Positions 1 through 8,978 of a DNA stretch of 64,000 nucleotides are shown one piece after another. A model generated the notes under the pieces. That model worked only from the letters and a program-made list of their open reading frames with translations, was not told where the DNA came from and did not search any database. The translations under genes and the position numbers were made by a program. The number at the start of each line of letters is the position of its first letter. Position 1 is the stretch's first letter. The DNA is from Pseudomonas sp. LBUM920 (GTDB lineage: Bacteria > Pseudomonadota > Gammaproteobacteria > Pseudomonadales > Pseudomonadaceae): contig NZ_CP027762.1 of the NCBI RefSeq assembly GCF_003852315.1, forward strand, positions 5,871,501 to 5,935,500. Direction: 5' to 3'.

Positions 1-704
1 ACATAGTTACCCAAGGACTTGGACATCTTCTTGACGCCATCCAACCCCTCCAGCAACGGCATGGTCAGAACGCACTGCGCCTCTTGCCCATACGCACGCT
101 GCAACTCACGCCCCATCAGCAGGTTGAACTTCTGATCGGTGCCCCCCAACTCAACGTCCGCGCGCAACGCCACCGAGTCATACCCTTGAACCAGCGGGTA
201 CAGGAACTCGTGAATCGCGATCGGCTGATTAGTGGAGTAGCGCTTGTCGAAGTCATCGCGCTCAAGCATGCGCGCCACGGTGTACTGGGATGTCAGGCGG
301 ATAAAGTCAGCCGGCCCCATCTTGTCCATCCAGGTGGAGTTGAAGGCCACCTCGGTCTTGGCCGGATCCAGAATCTTGAACACCTGAGTCTTATAGGTCT
401 CGGCATTGTCGAGAACCTGCTCACGGGTCAGCGGCGGGCGCGTTGCGCTCTTGCCGCTTGGATCACCGATCATCCCGGTGAAGTCACCTATAAGGAAGAT
501 GACTTGATGCCCCAGCTCCTGGAACTGACGCAGCTTATTAATAAGCACGGTGTGACCCAGGTGCAGATCCGGCGCCGTTGGATCGAAGCCAGCCTTAATA
601 CGCAGGGGTTGGCCACGCTTGAGCTTTTCGATCAGCTCGGCCTCGACCAACAGTTCTTCCGCACCACGTTTTATCAGCGCTAGCTGCTCTTCAACCGACT
701 TCAT
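1..704 (-). CDS. tyrS: Tyrosyl-tRNA synthetase, 3' part cut off by the window edge
   Basis: Class I aminoacyl-tRNA synthetase that charges tRNA-Tyr in the cytoplasm. The start codon is at 702-704 and the frame stays open to base 1, so about 234 N-terminal residues are present and the rest lies outside. The HIGH-class signature appears as HLGH at residues 48-51, and KMSKS is read close to the window edge at about residue 225, so the catalytic Rossmann domain is essentially complete while the anticodon and S4-like C-terminal part is missing. It is divergent from the M23 peptidase gene. P. aeruginosa carries two such enzymes and the copy at this locus is called tyrZ there, so the symbol could be tyrZ. 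Confidence 0.95.
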   Translation of the reverse strand, partial: MKSVEEQLALIKRGAEELLVEAELIEKLKRGQPLRIKAGFDPTAPDLHLGHTVLINKLRQFQELGHQVIFLIGDFTGMIGDPSGKSATRPPLTREQVLDNAETYKTQVFKILDPAKTEVAFNSTWMDKMGPADFIRLTSQYTVARMLERDDFDKRYSTNQPIAIHEFLYPLVQGYDSVALRADVELGGTDQKFNLLMGRELQRAYGQEAQCVLTMPLLEGLDGVKKMSKSLGNY

Positions 705-913
705 AACAGACCCGCAAGGCTCAGATTCAAAAGGGAACCAACCATACAAGATCAGGGACTAATTACAAGTTTTGCCCTGCGCACGGACACCGTTCAGCAA
801 GCCCAGCGTTCGCAAGCTTGCGCCACAGATGATTTGGTTATATTTTATACAGTTATTTCATCTTCATCATGTCATTCATCTTTTCCATTTCATCTTCAAA
901 GTCAAAATTACTT

Positions 914-2326
914 ATGACCACAGAACCGTCTAAAGCGCCGCCGCTTTACCCGAAGACCCACCTGCTCGCCGCAAGTGGTATCGCCGCTCTTCTCAGCCTG
1001 GCACTCCTGGTATTCCCTTCCAGTGACGTAGAAGCCAAACGAACGTCCCTGAGCCTTGACCTGGAAAGTCCAGTTGAACAACTGACACAAGATCAAGACG
1101 CTGCTGAAGCGCAACAAGCCACAAATGCACCAACCGAATCACCCTTTGCGCAGATAGAAAGCACTCCCGAAGACACTCAACAAGCCACTCAAGAGCCGCC
1201 TGCGGCCGTTGCGGACAAGAACCCCCTGCACCGCGAAGTGATCGTGGCCAAAGGCGACACTCTCTCAACGATGTTCGAGAAAGTGGGCCTGCCCGCCTCT
1301 ACTGTTAATGAGGTGTTGGCGAGCGATAAACAAGCCAAACAATTCACTCAGCTCAAGCACGGGCAGAAGCTTCAGTTCGAGCTGGCACCCAACGGTCAGC
1401 TGAACAACCTGCACAGCAATGTCAGCGACCTCGAAAGCATCTCGCTGACCAAAGGCGCCAAAGGCTTTGCCTTCAACCGCATCACCACCAAACCGGTGAT
1501 GCGCTCCGCCTACATACATGGCGTGATCAACAGCTCGCTGTCGCAATCGGCCGCCCGCGCTGGCTTGTCCCACAGCATGACCATGGACATGGCCAGTGTG
1601 TTTGGCTACGACATCGACTTCGCTCAGGACATTCGCCAAGGCGACGAATTCGACGTGATCTACGAGCAGAAAGTCGCCAACGGCAAAGTGGTCGGCACCG
1701 GCGCCATCCTTTCGGCGCGTTTCACCAACCGTGGCAAGACCTACACCGCCGTTCGCTATACCAACAAACAAGGCAATACCAGCTACTACACGGCTGATGG
1801 CAACAGCATGCGCAAGGCGTTCATCCGCACGCCGGTAGATTTCGCCCGCATCAGCTCACGTTTCTCCATGGGCCGCAAACACCCGATCCTGAACAAGATC
1901 CGCGCTCACAAAGGCGTCGACTATGCCGCCCCGCGTGGCACGCCGATCAAAGCAGCCGGCGATGGCAAGGTGTTGCTGGCCGGGCGTCGCGGTGGCTACG
2001 GCAATACCGTGATCATCCAGCACGGCAACACCTACCGCACGCTGTATGGCCACATGCAAGGGTTCGCCAAAGGCGTGTCCACAGGCAGTAACGTCAAGCA
2101 AGGCCAGGTGATCGGCTACATCGGCACCACTGGCCTGTCCACTGGCCCGCACTTGCACTATGAATTCCAGGTGAATGGCGTTCACGTCGACCCATTGGGC
2201 CAGAAGCTGCCGATGGCCGACCCGATCGCCAAAGCCGAGCGCGCACGCTTCCTGCAGCAAAGCCAGCCGCTGATGGCCCGCATGGACCAGGAGCGCTCTA
2301 CCCTGCTGGCCTCGGCGAAGCGCTAA
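914..2326 (+). CDS. Membrane-anchored M23 peptidoglycan endopeptidase (MepM/OapA-like)
   Basis: Probable D,D-metalloendopeptidase cutting peptidoglycan cross-links in the periplasm. The 470-residue protein has one N-terminal hydrophobic segment (about residues 15-35), an Ala/Gln-rich linker, a LysM/OapA-like segment around residues 105-155 (EVIVAKGDTLSTMF) and a C-terminal lysostaphin-type domain with HKGVD near residue 332 and HLHYEF near 412, the usual zinc ligands. The frame is open from 869, but I chose 914 because the methionine followed by TTEPSK directly precedes the hydrophobic segment; neither start has a convincing Shine-Dalgarno. It ends 3 bases before anmK, so the two are almost certainly cotranscribed, joining wall cleavage to wall recycling. 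Confidence 0.9.
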   Translation: MTTEPSKAPPLYPKTHLLAASGIAALLSLALLVFPSSDVEAKRTSLSLDLESPVEQLTQDQDAAEAQQATNAPTESPFAQIESTPEDTQQATQEPPAAVADKNPLHREVIVAKGDTLSTMFEKVGLPASTVNEVLASDKQAKQFTQLKHGQKLQFELAPNGQLNNLHSNVSDLESISLTKGAKGFAFNRITTKPVMRSAYIHGVINSSLSQSAARAGLSHSMTMDMASVFGYDIDFAQDIRQGDEFDVIYEQKVANGKVVGTGAILSARFTNRGKTYTAVRYTNKQGNTSYYTADGNSMRKAFIRTPVDFARISSRFSMGRKHPILNKIRAHKGVDYAAPRGTPIKAAGDGKVLLAGRRGGYGNTVIIQHGNTYRTLYGHMQGFAKGVSTGSNVKQGQVIGYIGTTGLSTGPHLHYEFQVNGVHVDPLGQKLPMADPIAKAERARFLQQSQPLMARMDQERSTLLASAKR

Positions 2327-2329
2327 GGT

Positions 2330-3421
2330 ATGCCGCGCTATATAGGTGTGATGTCCGGGACCAGCCTTGATGGCCTGGATATCGCCCTGATCGAACAAGA
2401 CCCGGCGATCAAGTTGATCGCCACGCACTACATCCCGATGCCCGAGACCCTGCGCGCCGAGTTGCTAAGCCTGTGCGCCAGCGGCCCGGATGAGATCGCA
2501 CGTTCAGCGATGGCCCAGCAACACTGGGTAACGCTCGCCGCCCAGGGCATCCACGCCTTGCTGCAACAGCACAACCTCAAGCCGGAAGACATTCGCGCCA
2601 TTGGCAGCCACGGGCAGACGATCCGCCATGAGCCGGCCCGTGGCTTTACCGTTCAGATCGGTAACCCTGCGCTGCTCACCGAGCTGACAGGCATCACCGT
2701 GGTCAGCGACTTCCGCAGCCGCGACGTCGCTGCCGGCGGCCAGGGCGCGCCGCTCGTGCCGGCGTTTCATGAGGCGTTGTTCGGTGAGCGTGCCGGCAAC
2801 CGTGCCGTATTAAACGTAGGCGGGTTCAGCAACCTCAGCCTGATCGAGACCGGCAAGCCGGTCGCCGGATTCGACTGCGGCCCCGGAAACGTCTTGCTGG
2901 ATGCCTGGATTCACCAACAGCGCGGCGAGCACTTTGACCGCGACGGGCAGTGGGCCGCCAGTGGCAAGGTTGAGCCTCAGTTGCTCAGCCGCCTACTCAG
3001 CGACCCCTTCTTCCTCACCAAAGGCCCGAAAAGTACCGGACGTGAAGTCTTCAACCTGAGCTGGCTGCAGCAACACCTCGGCACATTACCCGCGTTTAAG
3101 CCTCAGGACGTACAGGCAACCCTGCTTGAACTGACGGCGCTGACCATCGTTGAATCCCTGCAAACCGCACAGTCCGCGACTGAAACACTACTGGTCTGTG
3201 GTGGCGGCGCGCATAACGCCACGCTGATGAACCGTCTGGCGGCGCTGCTGCCGTCCACCCAGGTCAGCAGCACCACCACTTATGGCGTCGATCCCGACTG
3301 GGTCGAAGCCATGGCCTTTGCCTGGCTGGCCCATTGCTGCCTTGAAGGCATTGCCGCCAACCGCCCCAGCGTCACCGGCGCACGTGGGCTGCGGGTACTG
3401 GGCGCGATTTACCCGGCCTGA
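2330..3421 (+). CDS. anmK: Anhydro-N-acetylmuramic acid kinase
   Basis: Hydrolyses and phosphorylates 1,6-anhydroMurNAc to MurNAc-6-phosphate during peptidoglycan recycling. At 363 residues it is the normal family length. Visible motifs are GTSLDGLD near the N terminus (nucleotide-binding phosphate loop) and FDCGPGNVLLDAW in the middle, both typical of AnmK in the sugar kinase/Hsp70 fold. It lies 3 bases after the M23 endopeptidase gene and is followed by a strong bidirectional terminator. The next recycling enzymes, AmgK and MurU, are encoded about 28 kb away in the same window. Confidence 0.96.
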   Translation: MPRYIGVMSGTSLDGLDIALIEQDPAIKLIATHYIPMPETLRAELLSLCASGPDEIARSAMAQQHWVTLAAQGIHALLQQHNLKPEDIRAIGSHGQTIRHEPARGFTVQIGNPALLTELTGITVVSDFRSRDVAAGGQGAPLVPAFHEALFGERAGNRAVLNVGGFSNLSLIETGKPVAGFDCGPGNVLLDAWIHQQRGEHFDRDGQWAASGKVEPQLLSRLLSDPFFLTKGPKSTGREVFNLSWLQQHLGTLPAFKPQDVQATLLELTALTIVESLQTAQSATETLLVCGGGAHNATLMNRLAALLPSTQVSSTTTYGVDPDWVEAMAFAWLAHCCLEGIAANRPSVTGARGLRVLGAIYPA

Positions 3422-3433
3422 CTCCCAGACAGC

Positions 3434-3474
3434 AAAACGCCGCTTGGCCTTTCAAAGCCAAGCGGCGTTTTTTT
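3434..3474. terminator. Bidirectional terminator between anmK and erpA
   Basis: A 15-bp inverted repeat (AAAACGCCGCTTGGC and its complement) with an 8-base loop, flanked by A and T runs, lies between two convergent genes. It can end transcription from either side. Confidence 0.92.
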
Positions 3475-3486
3475 ATCTGCTATGGA

Positions 3487-3837
3487 TCAGATCGAGAACG
3501 AAGACCCGCACCCACACGTCGTGGTGGCATTCGGGTTCTTGATCACGAAACGCGAACCTTCCAGACCTTCCTGGTAATCCACCTCGGCACCTGCCAGGTA
3601 CTGGAAGCTCATCGGGTCCACGACCAGGCTGACGCCTTCGCGCTCGACGATAGTGTCATCATCGGCCACATCTTCATCGAAGGTAAAACCGTACTGAAAC
3701 CCTGAACAACCGCCGCCCGTAACAAATACGCGCAGCTTCAAGCGATCATTACCCTCTTCATCGACCAGGCTCTTCACCTTGTGCGCAGCACCGTGGGTGA
3801 ATTGCAAAGCCGTGGGGGTGAAGGACTCAACGCTCAT
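3487..3837 (-). CDS. erpA: Iron-sulfur cluster insertion protein ErpA
   Basis: A-type carrier that delivers Fe-S clusters to apo-targets, including isoprenoid biosynthesis enzymes. The protein is 116 residues. It has the three conserved cysteines in [11 protein letters not shown] and the C-terminal CGCGSSF. The frame extends upstream to 3885, but the start at 3837 is preceded by GGGAG nine bases upstream and gives the canonical MSVESFTP N terminus. It is monocistronic between a terminator and the argC region. Confidence 0.96.
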
Positions 3838-3958
3838 GCTGATAATCTCCCGGCGTACCGCCGCCATATGCGTAATGGCGGGCATTATCCGCTTCTCCTA
3901 GAAAAGCGGTCAACTATTGTTACGGTATATCAATCTGCGTTGCCGCCATTAAAAACAC

Positions 3959-3983
3959 AAAAGGCCCGATCAACAGGCCTTTT
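3959..3983 (-). terminator. Terminator downstream of argC
   Basis: Inverted repeat AAAAGGCC / GGCCTTTT with a short loop, 20 bases past the argC stop. On the argC transcript it is followed by a U-rich stretch interrupted by G. Confidence 0.75.
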
Positions 3984-4002
3984 GCACAGCAGCAGGCAAG
4001 CC

Positions 4003-5037
4003 TTACGGCAGCATGCCCGCATGGGACAGGCCCAGCTTTTCATCCAGGCCAAACAGGATGTTCAGGTTCTGCACCGCCTGGCCCGAGGCGCCCTTGACCA
4101 GGTTGTCGATGACCGACAACACCACCACCAGGTCGCCATCCTGCGGACGGTGCACGGCAATACGGCAGACGTTGGCACCACGCACGCTGCGGGTTTCCGG
4201 ATGGCTGCCAGCTGGCATTACATCGACGAACGGTTCGTTGGCATAACGCTTTTCAAACAGCGCCTGCAGATCTACCGAACGATCGACCACAGTTGCGTAC
4301 AGCGTGGAGTGAATGCCACGAATCATCGGCGTCAGGTGCGGCACGAACGTCAGACCGACCTCCTTGCCAGCGGCACGCCGCAGCCCTTGACGAATTTCCG
4401 GCAAGTGGCGGTGCCCTTTTACCGCATAGGCTTTCATGCTTTCGGACGTTTCGGAGTACAGCGAACCCACAGCTGCCCCACGACCGGCGCCGCTCACACC
4501 CGACTTGCAGTCTGCGATCAGGCGCGAAGTGTCCGCCAGCCCGGCTTCGAGCAATGGCAGGAAACCCAACTGCGTGGCAGTCGGGTAGCAACCCGGCACC
4601 GCGATCAGGCGTGCTTGCCTGATCTGCTCGCGATTGACTTCAGGCAGGCCGTATACCGCCTCTTCCAGCAATTGAGGCGCGCCGTGCGGCTGGCCGTACC
4701 ATTTGGCCCATTCGTCAGCATCCTGCAGACGGAAATCGGCCGACAGATCAATGACCTTGGTCCCCGCCGCCAGCAGTTCACCGGCCAGTGCATGCGCCAC
4801 CCCGTGAGGCGTCGCGAAAAACACCACGTCACAGGCGCCAAGGGTCTTGATGTCCGGCACGCTGAACGCCAGCCCGTCGTAGTGGCCTCGCAGGTTGGGG
4901 TACATATCGGCCACGGCCAGTCCGGCCTCGGATCGGGAAGTGATAACCACCACCTCAGCTTGCGGATGCTGAGCCAACAGACGCAGCAATTCGACACCGG
5001 TGTAACCCGTGCCGCCGACGATACCGACCTTGACCAT
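4003..5037 (-). CDS. argC: N-acetyl-gamma-glutamyl-phosphate reductase
   Basis: Third step of arginine biosynthesis: NADPH-dependent reduction of N-acetylglutamyl phosphate to the semialdehyde. The protein has 344 residues. The N-terminal dinucleotide-binding motif GIVGGTGYTGVELLRLL and the active-site cysteine in VPGCYPTAT are plain. I chose the start at 5037, since it is preceded by GAGGG and gives MVKVGIVGG; the open frame upstream to 5127 lacks family similarity. It is divergent from hemJ. Confidence 0.97.
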   Translation of the reverse strand: MVKVGIVGGTGYTGVELLRLLAQHPQAEVVVITSRSEAGLAVADMYPNLRGHYDGLAFSVPDIKTLGACDVVFFATPHGVAHALAGELLAAGTKVIDLSADFRLQDADEWAKWYGQPHGAPQLLEEAVYGLPEVNREQIRQARLIAVPGCYPTATQLGFLPLLEAGLADTSRLIADCKSGVSGAGRGAAVGSLYSETSESMKAYAVKGHRHLPEIRQGLRRAAGKEVGLTFVPHLTPMIRGIHSTLYATVVDRSVDLQALFEKRYANEPFVDVMPAGSHPETRSVRGANVCRIAVHRPQDGDLVVVLSVIDNLVKGASGQAVQNLNILFGLDEKLGLSHAGMLP

Positions 5038-5173
5038 AAACCTGCCCTCAACGAACCCACTGGAAAGCCGTCGATAATAGGGGCCACATCGCCCTGCGAC
5101 AACCGTCAACGTGACGTACGGGCGCATGAGCCACTACTATCTTCAGTTACCGTGAACCTGGGAATAACTAGAA

Positions 5174-5602
5174 ATGCTCTATCTATGGATCAAAGCCTTC
5201 CACATCGTCGCTATCGTCTGCTGGTTTGCCGGGCTGTTCTACCTGCCCCGCCTGTTCGTCTATCACGCCCAAAGTGAAGACACCGTCAGCAAAGAACGCT
5301 TCAGCGTCATGGAGCGCAAGCTCTACCGCGGCATCATGGGCCCGGCGATGATCGCCACGCTGATATTCGGCGGCTGGCTGATCTACCTCAACCCTGCCAT
5401 CTTTCAATCCGGTGCCTGGATCCACGCCAAACTGACCCTGGTCGTGCTGCTCATCGGTTACCACCATATGTGCGGCGCACAGGTAAAACGCTTTGCCCGT
5501 GGCGAAAACACCCGCAGCCATGTCTTTTATCGCTGGTTCAATGAAGTACCGGTTCTGATATTGCTGGCTATCGTAATTTTGGTCGTGGTCAAACCGTTCT
5601 AA
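5174..5602 (+). CDS. hemJ: Protoporphyrinogen IX oxidase HemJ
   Basis: Oxygen-dependent-type protoporphyrinogen IX to protoporphyrin IX oxidation in the inner membrane, the penultimate step of haem synthesis in bacteria lacking HemG or HemY. The protein is 142 residues with four hydrophobic segments, and it opens with MLYLWIKAFHIVAIVCWFAG, including the family's conserved early histidine. The LIGYHHMCGAQVK stretch is also typical. A GGGA motif precedes the start. The next gene follows 24 bases later, so cotranscription is possible. Confidence 0.9.
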   Translation: MLYLWIKAFHIVAIVCWFAGLFYLPRLFVYHAQSEDTVSKERFSVMERKLYRGIMGPAMIATLIFGGWLIYLNPAIFQSGAWIHAKLTLVVLLIGYHHMCGAQVKRFARGENTRSHVFYRWFNEVPVLILLAIVILVVVKPF

Positions 5603-5626
5603 CTTCAATCACTCGGGGTACCTCCA

Positions 5627-6589
5627 ATGTCGCTGCCCGCTTTGCTTGAACAACGTCTGCGCCTGCCCGTGGTGGCTGCGCCGATGTTCCTGATTTCCAA
5701 CCCGCAACTGGTACTGGCCTGCTGTCGCAATGGCGTGGTCGGGAGTTTCCCGGCACTGAACCAACGTGAAAGCAGCGGCTTCGAGGCCTGGCTGGAAGAA
5801 ATCGAAGCGGGCCTGGCGCAGCTGGATAACCCCGCGCCGTATGCCGTCAACCTGATCGTGCACAACAGCAACCCCCGCCTGGAGGCCGATCTGGCGATCT
5901 GTGTGGCGCACAAAGTGCCGATCGTCATCACCAGCCTGGGTGCGGTGAAAGAACTGGTCGATGCCGTGCACAGCTACGGCGGTCTGGTGTTACACGACGT
6001 CACCACCCGGCGCCACGCCGAGAAAGCCGCAGAGGCTGGTGTTGACGGCCTGATCGCCGTGGCTGCAGGCGCCGGGGGCCATGCCGGCACCTGGAGTCCG
6101 TTCGCGCTGATCGCCGAGATTCGGCAGTTCTTCGACAAAACCCTGCTGTTGGCAGGCTGCCTCAACCATGGCCACGAGATCCTTGCCGCCCAACTGTTGG
6201 GCGCAGACCTCGCCTACTTCGGCACACGCTTTATCGGCACCACTGAAAGCCATGCCCCGGATGCGTATAAAGAGATGCTCCTCACATCGCGTGCCGCCGA
6301 CATCGTGCACACTCCCGCAGTGTCCGGCGTGCCCGCCAGCTTTATGCGCCAGAGTCTGGAAAACGCCGGTTTCGACCTCGCAGCCTTACAGGGCAAAGGC
6401 GAAGTCAACTTTGGCTCCAAGCTCAAGCCGTTGAGCGACGAGGCCAAGGCATGGAAAACGGTGTGGTCTGCGGGCCAGGGCGTCGGTGAGATTGATGATC
6501 TGCCCGGCGTCGATGAACTGATTGCCCGCCTGGATGCCGAATACCGCAAGGCCCGCGAACAGGCGACACAACTGCGCTGGCCACGCTGA
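5627..6589 (+). CDS. FMN-dependent nitronate monooxygenase-family oxidoreductase
   Basis: A 320-residue TIM-barrel flavoprotein of the 2-nitropropane dioxygenase/nitronate monooxygenase family. Family features are PVVAAPMFLISNPQLV at the N terminus, the flavin phosphate segment around AAGAGGHAGTWSPFAL and the later GADLAYFGTRFIGTTES. Members detoxify alkyl nitronates using FMN and oxygen, but many homologues are uncharacterised and could be NAD(P)H:quinone reductases, so the substrate is not assigned. It sits between hemJ and the DUF805 gene on the same strand with short gaps. Confidence 0.85.
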   Translation: MSLPALLEQRLRLPVVAAPMFLISNPQLVLACCRNGVVGSFPALNQRESSGFEAWLEEIEAGLAQLDNPAPYAVNLIVHNSNPRLEADLAICVAHKVPIVITSLGAVKELVDAVHSYGGLVLHDVTTRRHAEKAAEAGVDGLIAVAAGAGGHAGTWSPFALIAEIRQFFDKTLLLAGCLNHGHEILAAQLLGADLAYFGTRFIGTTESHAPDAYKEMLLTSRAADIVHTPAVSGVPASFMRQSLENAGFDLAALQGKGEVNFGSKLKPLSDEAKAWKTVWSAGQGVGEIDDLPGVDELIARLDAEYRKAREQATQLRWPR

Positions 6590-6660
6590 TACACTCGCCA
6601 GGCCTGCCGATTGAAGCGGGCCGGCAACTCCCCTCCTTTACCAGTGACAAGGATGCCCGC

Positions 6661-7626
6661 ATGAGCGACAACCGTTTCAAGATCGTGTTTGACGGAGCCT
6701 TGCTCCCGGGTGTCGAAAGCACCACGGCCAAACTCAACCTCGCCGAGTTGTTCAAGAGCGATGTCGAGTCGATCGAAAAGCTCTTCACCGGACGCCCCGT
6801 TGCACTCAAGCGTGACCTGTCGCGCGCGGATGCCGAGACCTACCTGACTGCGCTGAAAAACGCCGGTGTTGATGCCCGCATCGAAGATGAGCAGCCCGTG
6901 GCGTTCAGCTTGGCCGAAACCCATGAAACGCAGACCAGCGCTGCTGATTTTTCGCGCGCCGCCGCCTCGCCTTACGCGCCACCCCGTGCAGCCGTGGGGG
7001 ATAGCACCGAGGAATTCGCAACGCTCAAGGTTTTCACCATTCACGGGCGTATCGGTCGCCTGCGCTACCTGGCCTGGACGTTGGTATTGACCGTCGCCAT
7101 GCTGGTCGCCGCGGGCATTATCAGCACCGCCAGTTTCGCCGTCGCCACCGCCTCGCCAATAGCCGGCGCTATTCTCGGCTCGCTGCTGGGTTTCGCGCTG
7201 TTTGTTGCACTGGTCTGGGTCAGCGTGCAAATCGGCGTGCAACGCCTGCACGATCTGGGCTGGTCTGGCTGGCTGTACTTCCTGAACCTGGTGCCCTTGG
7301 TGAACAGCGTTTTCCCGTTGTTGCTGCTGGTGCTGCCCGGTAATCCAGGTGCCAACCAATACGGCCCTCCGCCACCACGCAACTCTACTGCGGTGAAGGT
7401 GCTGGCTGCCATGTGGCTGGCGTTCATTCCGGTGATGCTCGCCATCCTTGTCACGCTGGGCATGAACGGTTACCTGAATCAATTCGAAGCCAATATGAGC
7501 AATAGCTACGAAAGCAGCTCCATCAATGCCGATGACGACACCGATCAAAGCGTCATCGTCGATGAAGAAGACGGCGCGCAAAGTGCTGACGACGCAGCCG
7601 AACCTGTAGACTCTCCAGAACAGTGA
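6661..7626 (+). CDS. DUF805 membrane protein with an extra N-terminal domain
   Basis: A 321-residue protein of unknown function. Residues 1 to about 80 form a soluble domain whose second half (KRDLSRADAETYLTALKNAG) resembles in pattern the C-terminal fold of ribosomal protein L7/L12. A Pro/Ala linker follows, then about 150 residues with several hydrophobic segments carrying the DUF805 hallmark GRIGRLRYLAW and VQRLHDLGWSGW. The last 50 residues are hydrophilic and acidic (Asp/Glu/Ser). The acidic tail and N-terminal domain probably face the cytoplasm. It is not obviously cotranscribed with the downstream SDR, since a hairpin lies between them. Confidence 0.85.
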   Translation: MSDNRFKIVFDGALLPGVESTTAKLNLAELFKSDVESIEKLFTGRPVALKRDLSRADAETYLTALKNAGVDARIEDEQPVAFSLAETHETQTSAADFSRAAASPYAPPRAAVGDSTEEFATLKVFTIHGRIGRLRYLAWTLVLTVAMLVAAGIISTASFAVATASPIAGAILGSLLGFALFVALVWVSVQIGVQRLHDLGWSGWLYFLNLVPLVNSVFPLLLLVLPGNPGANQYGPPPPRNSTAVKVLAAMWLAFIPVMLAILVTLGMNGYLNQFEANMSNSYESSSINADDDTDQSVIVDEEDGAQSADDAAEPVDSPEQ

Positions 7627-7688
7627 GAAACGCCCGGCGCCTGTGATGCCTCTGTCACAGGCCCGGCGGCGTTGCGATGGAGAAAGGC

Positions 7689-8477
7689 ATGACCCGTTAC
7701 GCTCTGATCACCGGTGCCTCCAGCGGCATCGGCCTGGCCTTGGCCGAAGCATTGGCCCGTCGCGGCCGCAGCTTGATTCTGGTGGCCCGCCAGCGTGATC
7801 AGTTGGAAAGCATTGCAATCGAATTGACTCAACGCTTTGGCGTCGAGGTGTTGTTTCGCGCCTGCGATCTGGGCGAGCCGCTGCGCCTGTCCGGGTTCCT
7901 GCTGGAGCTTGAAGAGGGCGAGCGGCAGATCGACCTGCTGGTCAACTGCGCCGGCATCGGCACCAGCGGACCGTTCCTGGCCCAGGACTGGATGACCGAA
8001 CAAGACCTGATCGAAGTCAACATCCTGGCCCTGACCCGTATGTGCCATGCCCTGGGCAATGCCATGGCGCTGCATGGCGGCGGGCAGATTCTTAACGTTG
8101 CTTCGGTCGCCGCGTTTCAGCCGGGCCCATGGATGAGCAGCTATTACGCCAGCAAGGCGTATGTACTGCACTTCTCCGAAGGGCTGCGCGAAGAGTTGAA
8201 GAGCTGTGGCATCAAGGTCTCGGTGCTGTGCCCCGGCCCCACACGCACAGCCTTTTTTGGTACCGCGCAAATGGACACCGCCAAACTCGACCGCAGCCAA
8301 CAACTGATGAGCCCGGAAGAAGTCGCGCTTTATACCGTGCGAGCCTTGGAAAGAAACAAAGCCATCATCATTCCCGGGCGGCGCAACCGTTGGCTGGCGT
8401 TCAGCCCGCGCCTGAGCCCCCGCTGGCTGACCCGCAAGATTGCCGGCGCGATCAACAAGGCCTATTGCCCACGTTGA
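7689..8477 (+). CDS. Short-chain dehydrogenase/reductase
   Basis: A 262-residue classical SDR. The Rossmann motif GASSGIGLALA lies near the N terminus, NCAG at about residue 90, and the catalytic Tyr-Lys as SSYYASKAY near residue 150. The C terminus has a basic extension (RRNRWLAFSPRLSPRWLTRK), which may contact membrane. The start at 7689 is preceded by GGAGAAAGG; an upstream ATG at 7677 is in frame but overlaps that ribosome binding site. The substrate cannot be predicted from sequence. Confidence 0.88.
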   Translation: MTRYALITGASSGIGLALAEALARRGRSLILVARQRDQLESIAIELTQRFGVEVLFRACDLGEPLRLSGFLLELEEGERQIDLLVNCAGIGTSGPFLAQDWMTEQDLIEVNILALTRMCHALGNAMALHGGGQILNVASVAAFQPGPWMSSYYASKAYVLHFSEGLREELKSCGIKVSVLCPGPTRTAFFGTAQMDTAKLDRSQQLMSPEEVALYTVRALERNKAIIIPGRRNRWLAFSPRLSPRWLTRKIAGAINKAYCPR

Positions 8478-8522
8478 CGGCCTGGGTACACTCCCCTGCA
8501 CTTTCACAATGGAGAAACAGCT

Positions 8523-8861
8523 GTGGATACTCTGTTCACCAAGATCATCAACAGGGAAATACCGGCGAAGATCATCTATGAAGATGACCAGGTCCTCGCT
8601 TTCCACGATATTGCCCCGATGGCGCCCGTGCATTTTCTGGTCATTCCAAAAAAGCCGATCCGCACCCTCAATGACCTCACCGAAGACGATAAAGCCCTAG
8701 CCGGCCATATTCTGTTTACCGCTCAGCGTCTGGCTGTGGAACAGGGCTGCGAGAAAGGCTTTCGCGTGGTGATGAACTGCAATGAAGAAGGCGGGCAGAC
8801 CGTTTATCACATTCATATGCACGTGCTGGGGCAGCGCCAGATGAACTGGCCACCGGGCTGA
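8523..8861 (+). CDS. hinT: HIT-family nucleotide hydrolase (HinT-like), GTG start
   Basis: A 112-residue histidine-triad protein that would hydrolyse purine nucleoside phosphoramidates. The triad is HIHMHVLG near the C terminus, and TIFTKI-type N-terminal residues appear as DTLFTKIINREIPAKIIYEDD. Translation appears to begin at GTG (8523), with GGAGAAACA as ribosome binding site. It lies between the SDR and coq7, as I recall for PAO1. Confidence 0.93.
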   Translation: MDTLFTKIINREIPAKIIYEDDQVLAFHDIAPMAPVHFLVIPKKPIRTLNDLTEDDKALAGHILFTAQRLAVEQGCEKGFRVVMNCNEEGGQTVYHIHMHVLGQRQMNWPPG

Positions 8862-8978
8862 TCAGCCTTCCTGCAGAGGTCGCGGCCCAGTGCTGCGACT
8901 TCATGCCCTTGACTCAACGCAAACGCTTCGCCCTCTCTTGCGGTAAACTGGCCGCCGAGATTCTTCCCGGAGGTCAGC

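Noticed and set aside
7642..7659. TGTGA...TCACA looks like a CRP/Vfr binding site
   Set aside because: The spacer is 8 bases rather than 6, and the arms extend into a CCTGTGA/TCACAGG hairpin, so it is more likely an RNA structure between the DUF805 and SDR genes.
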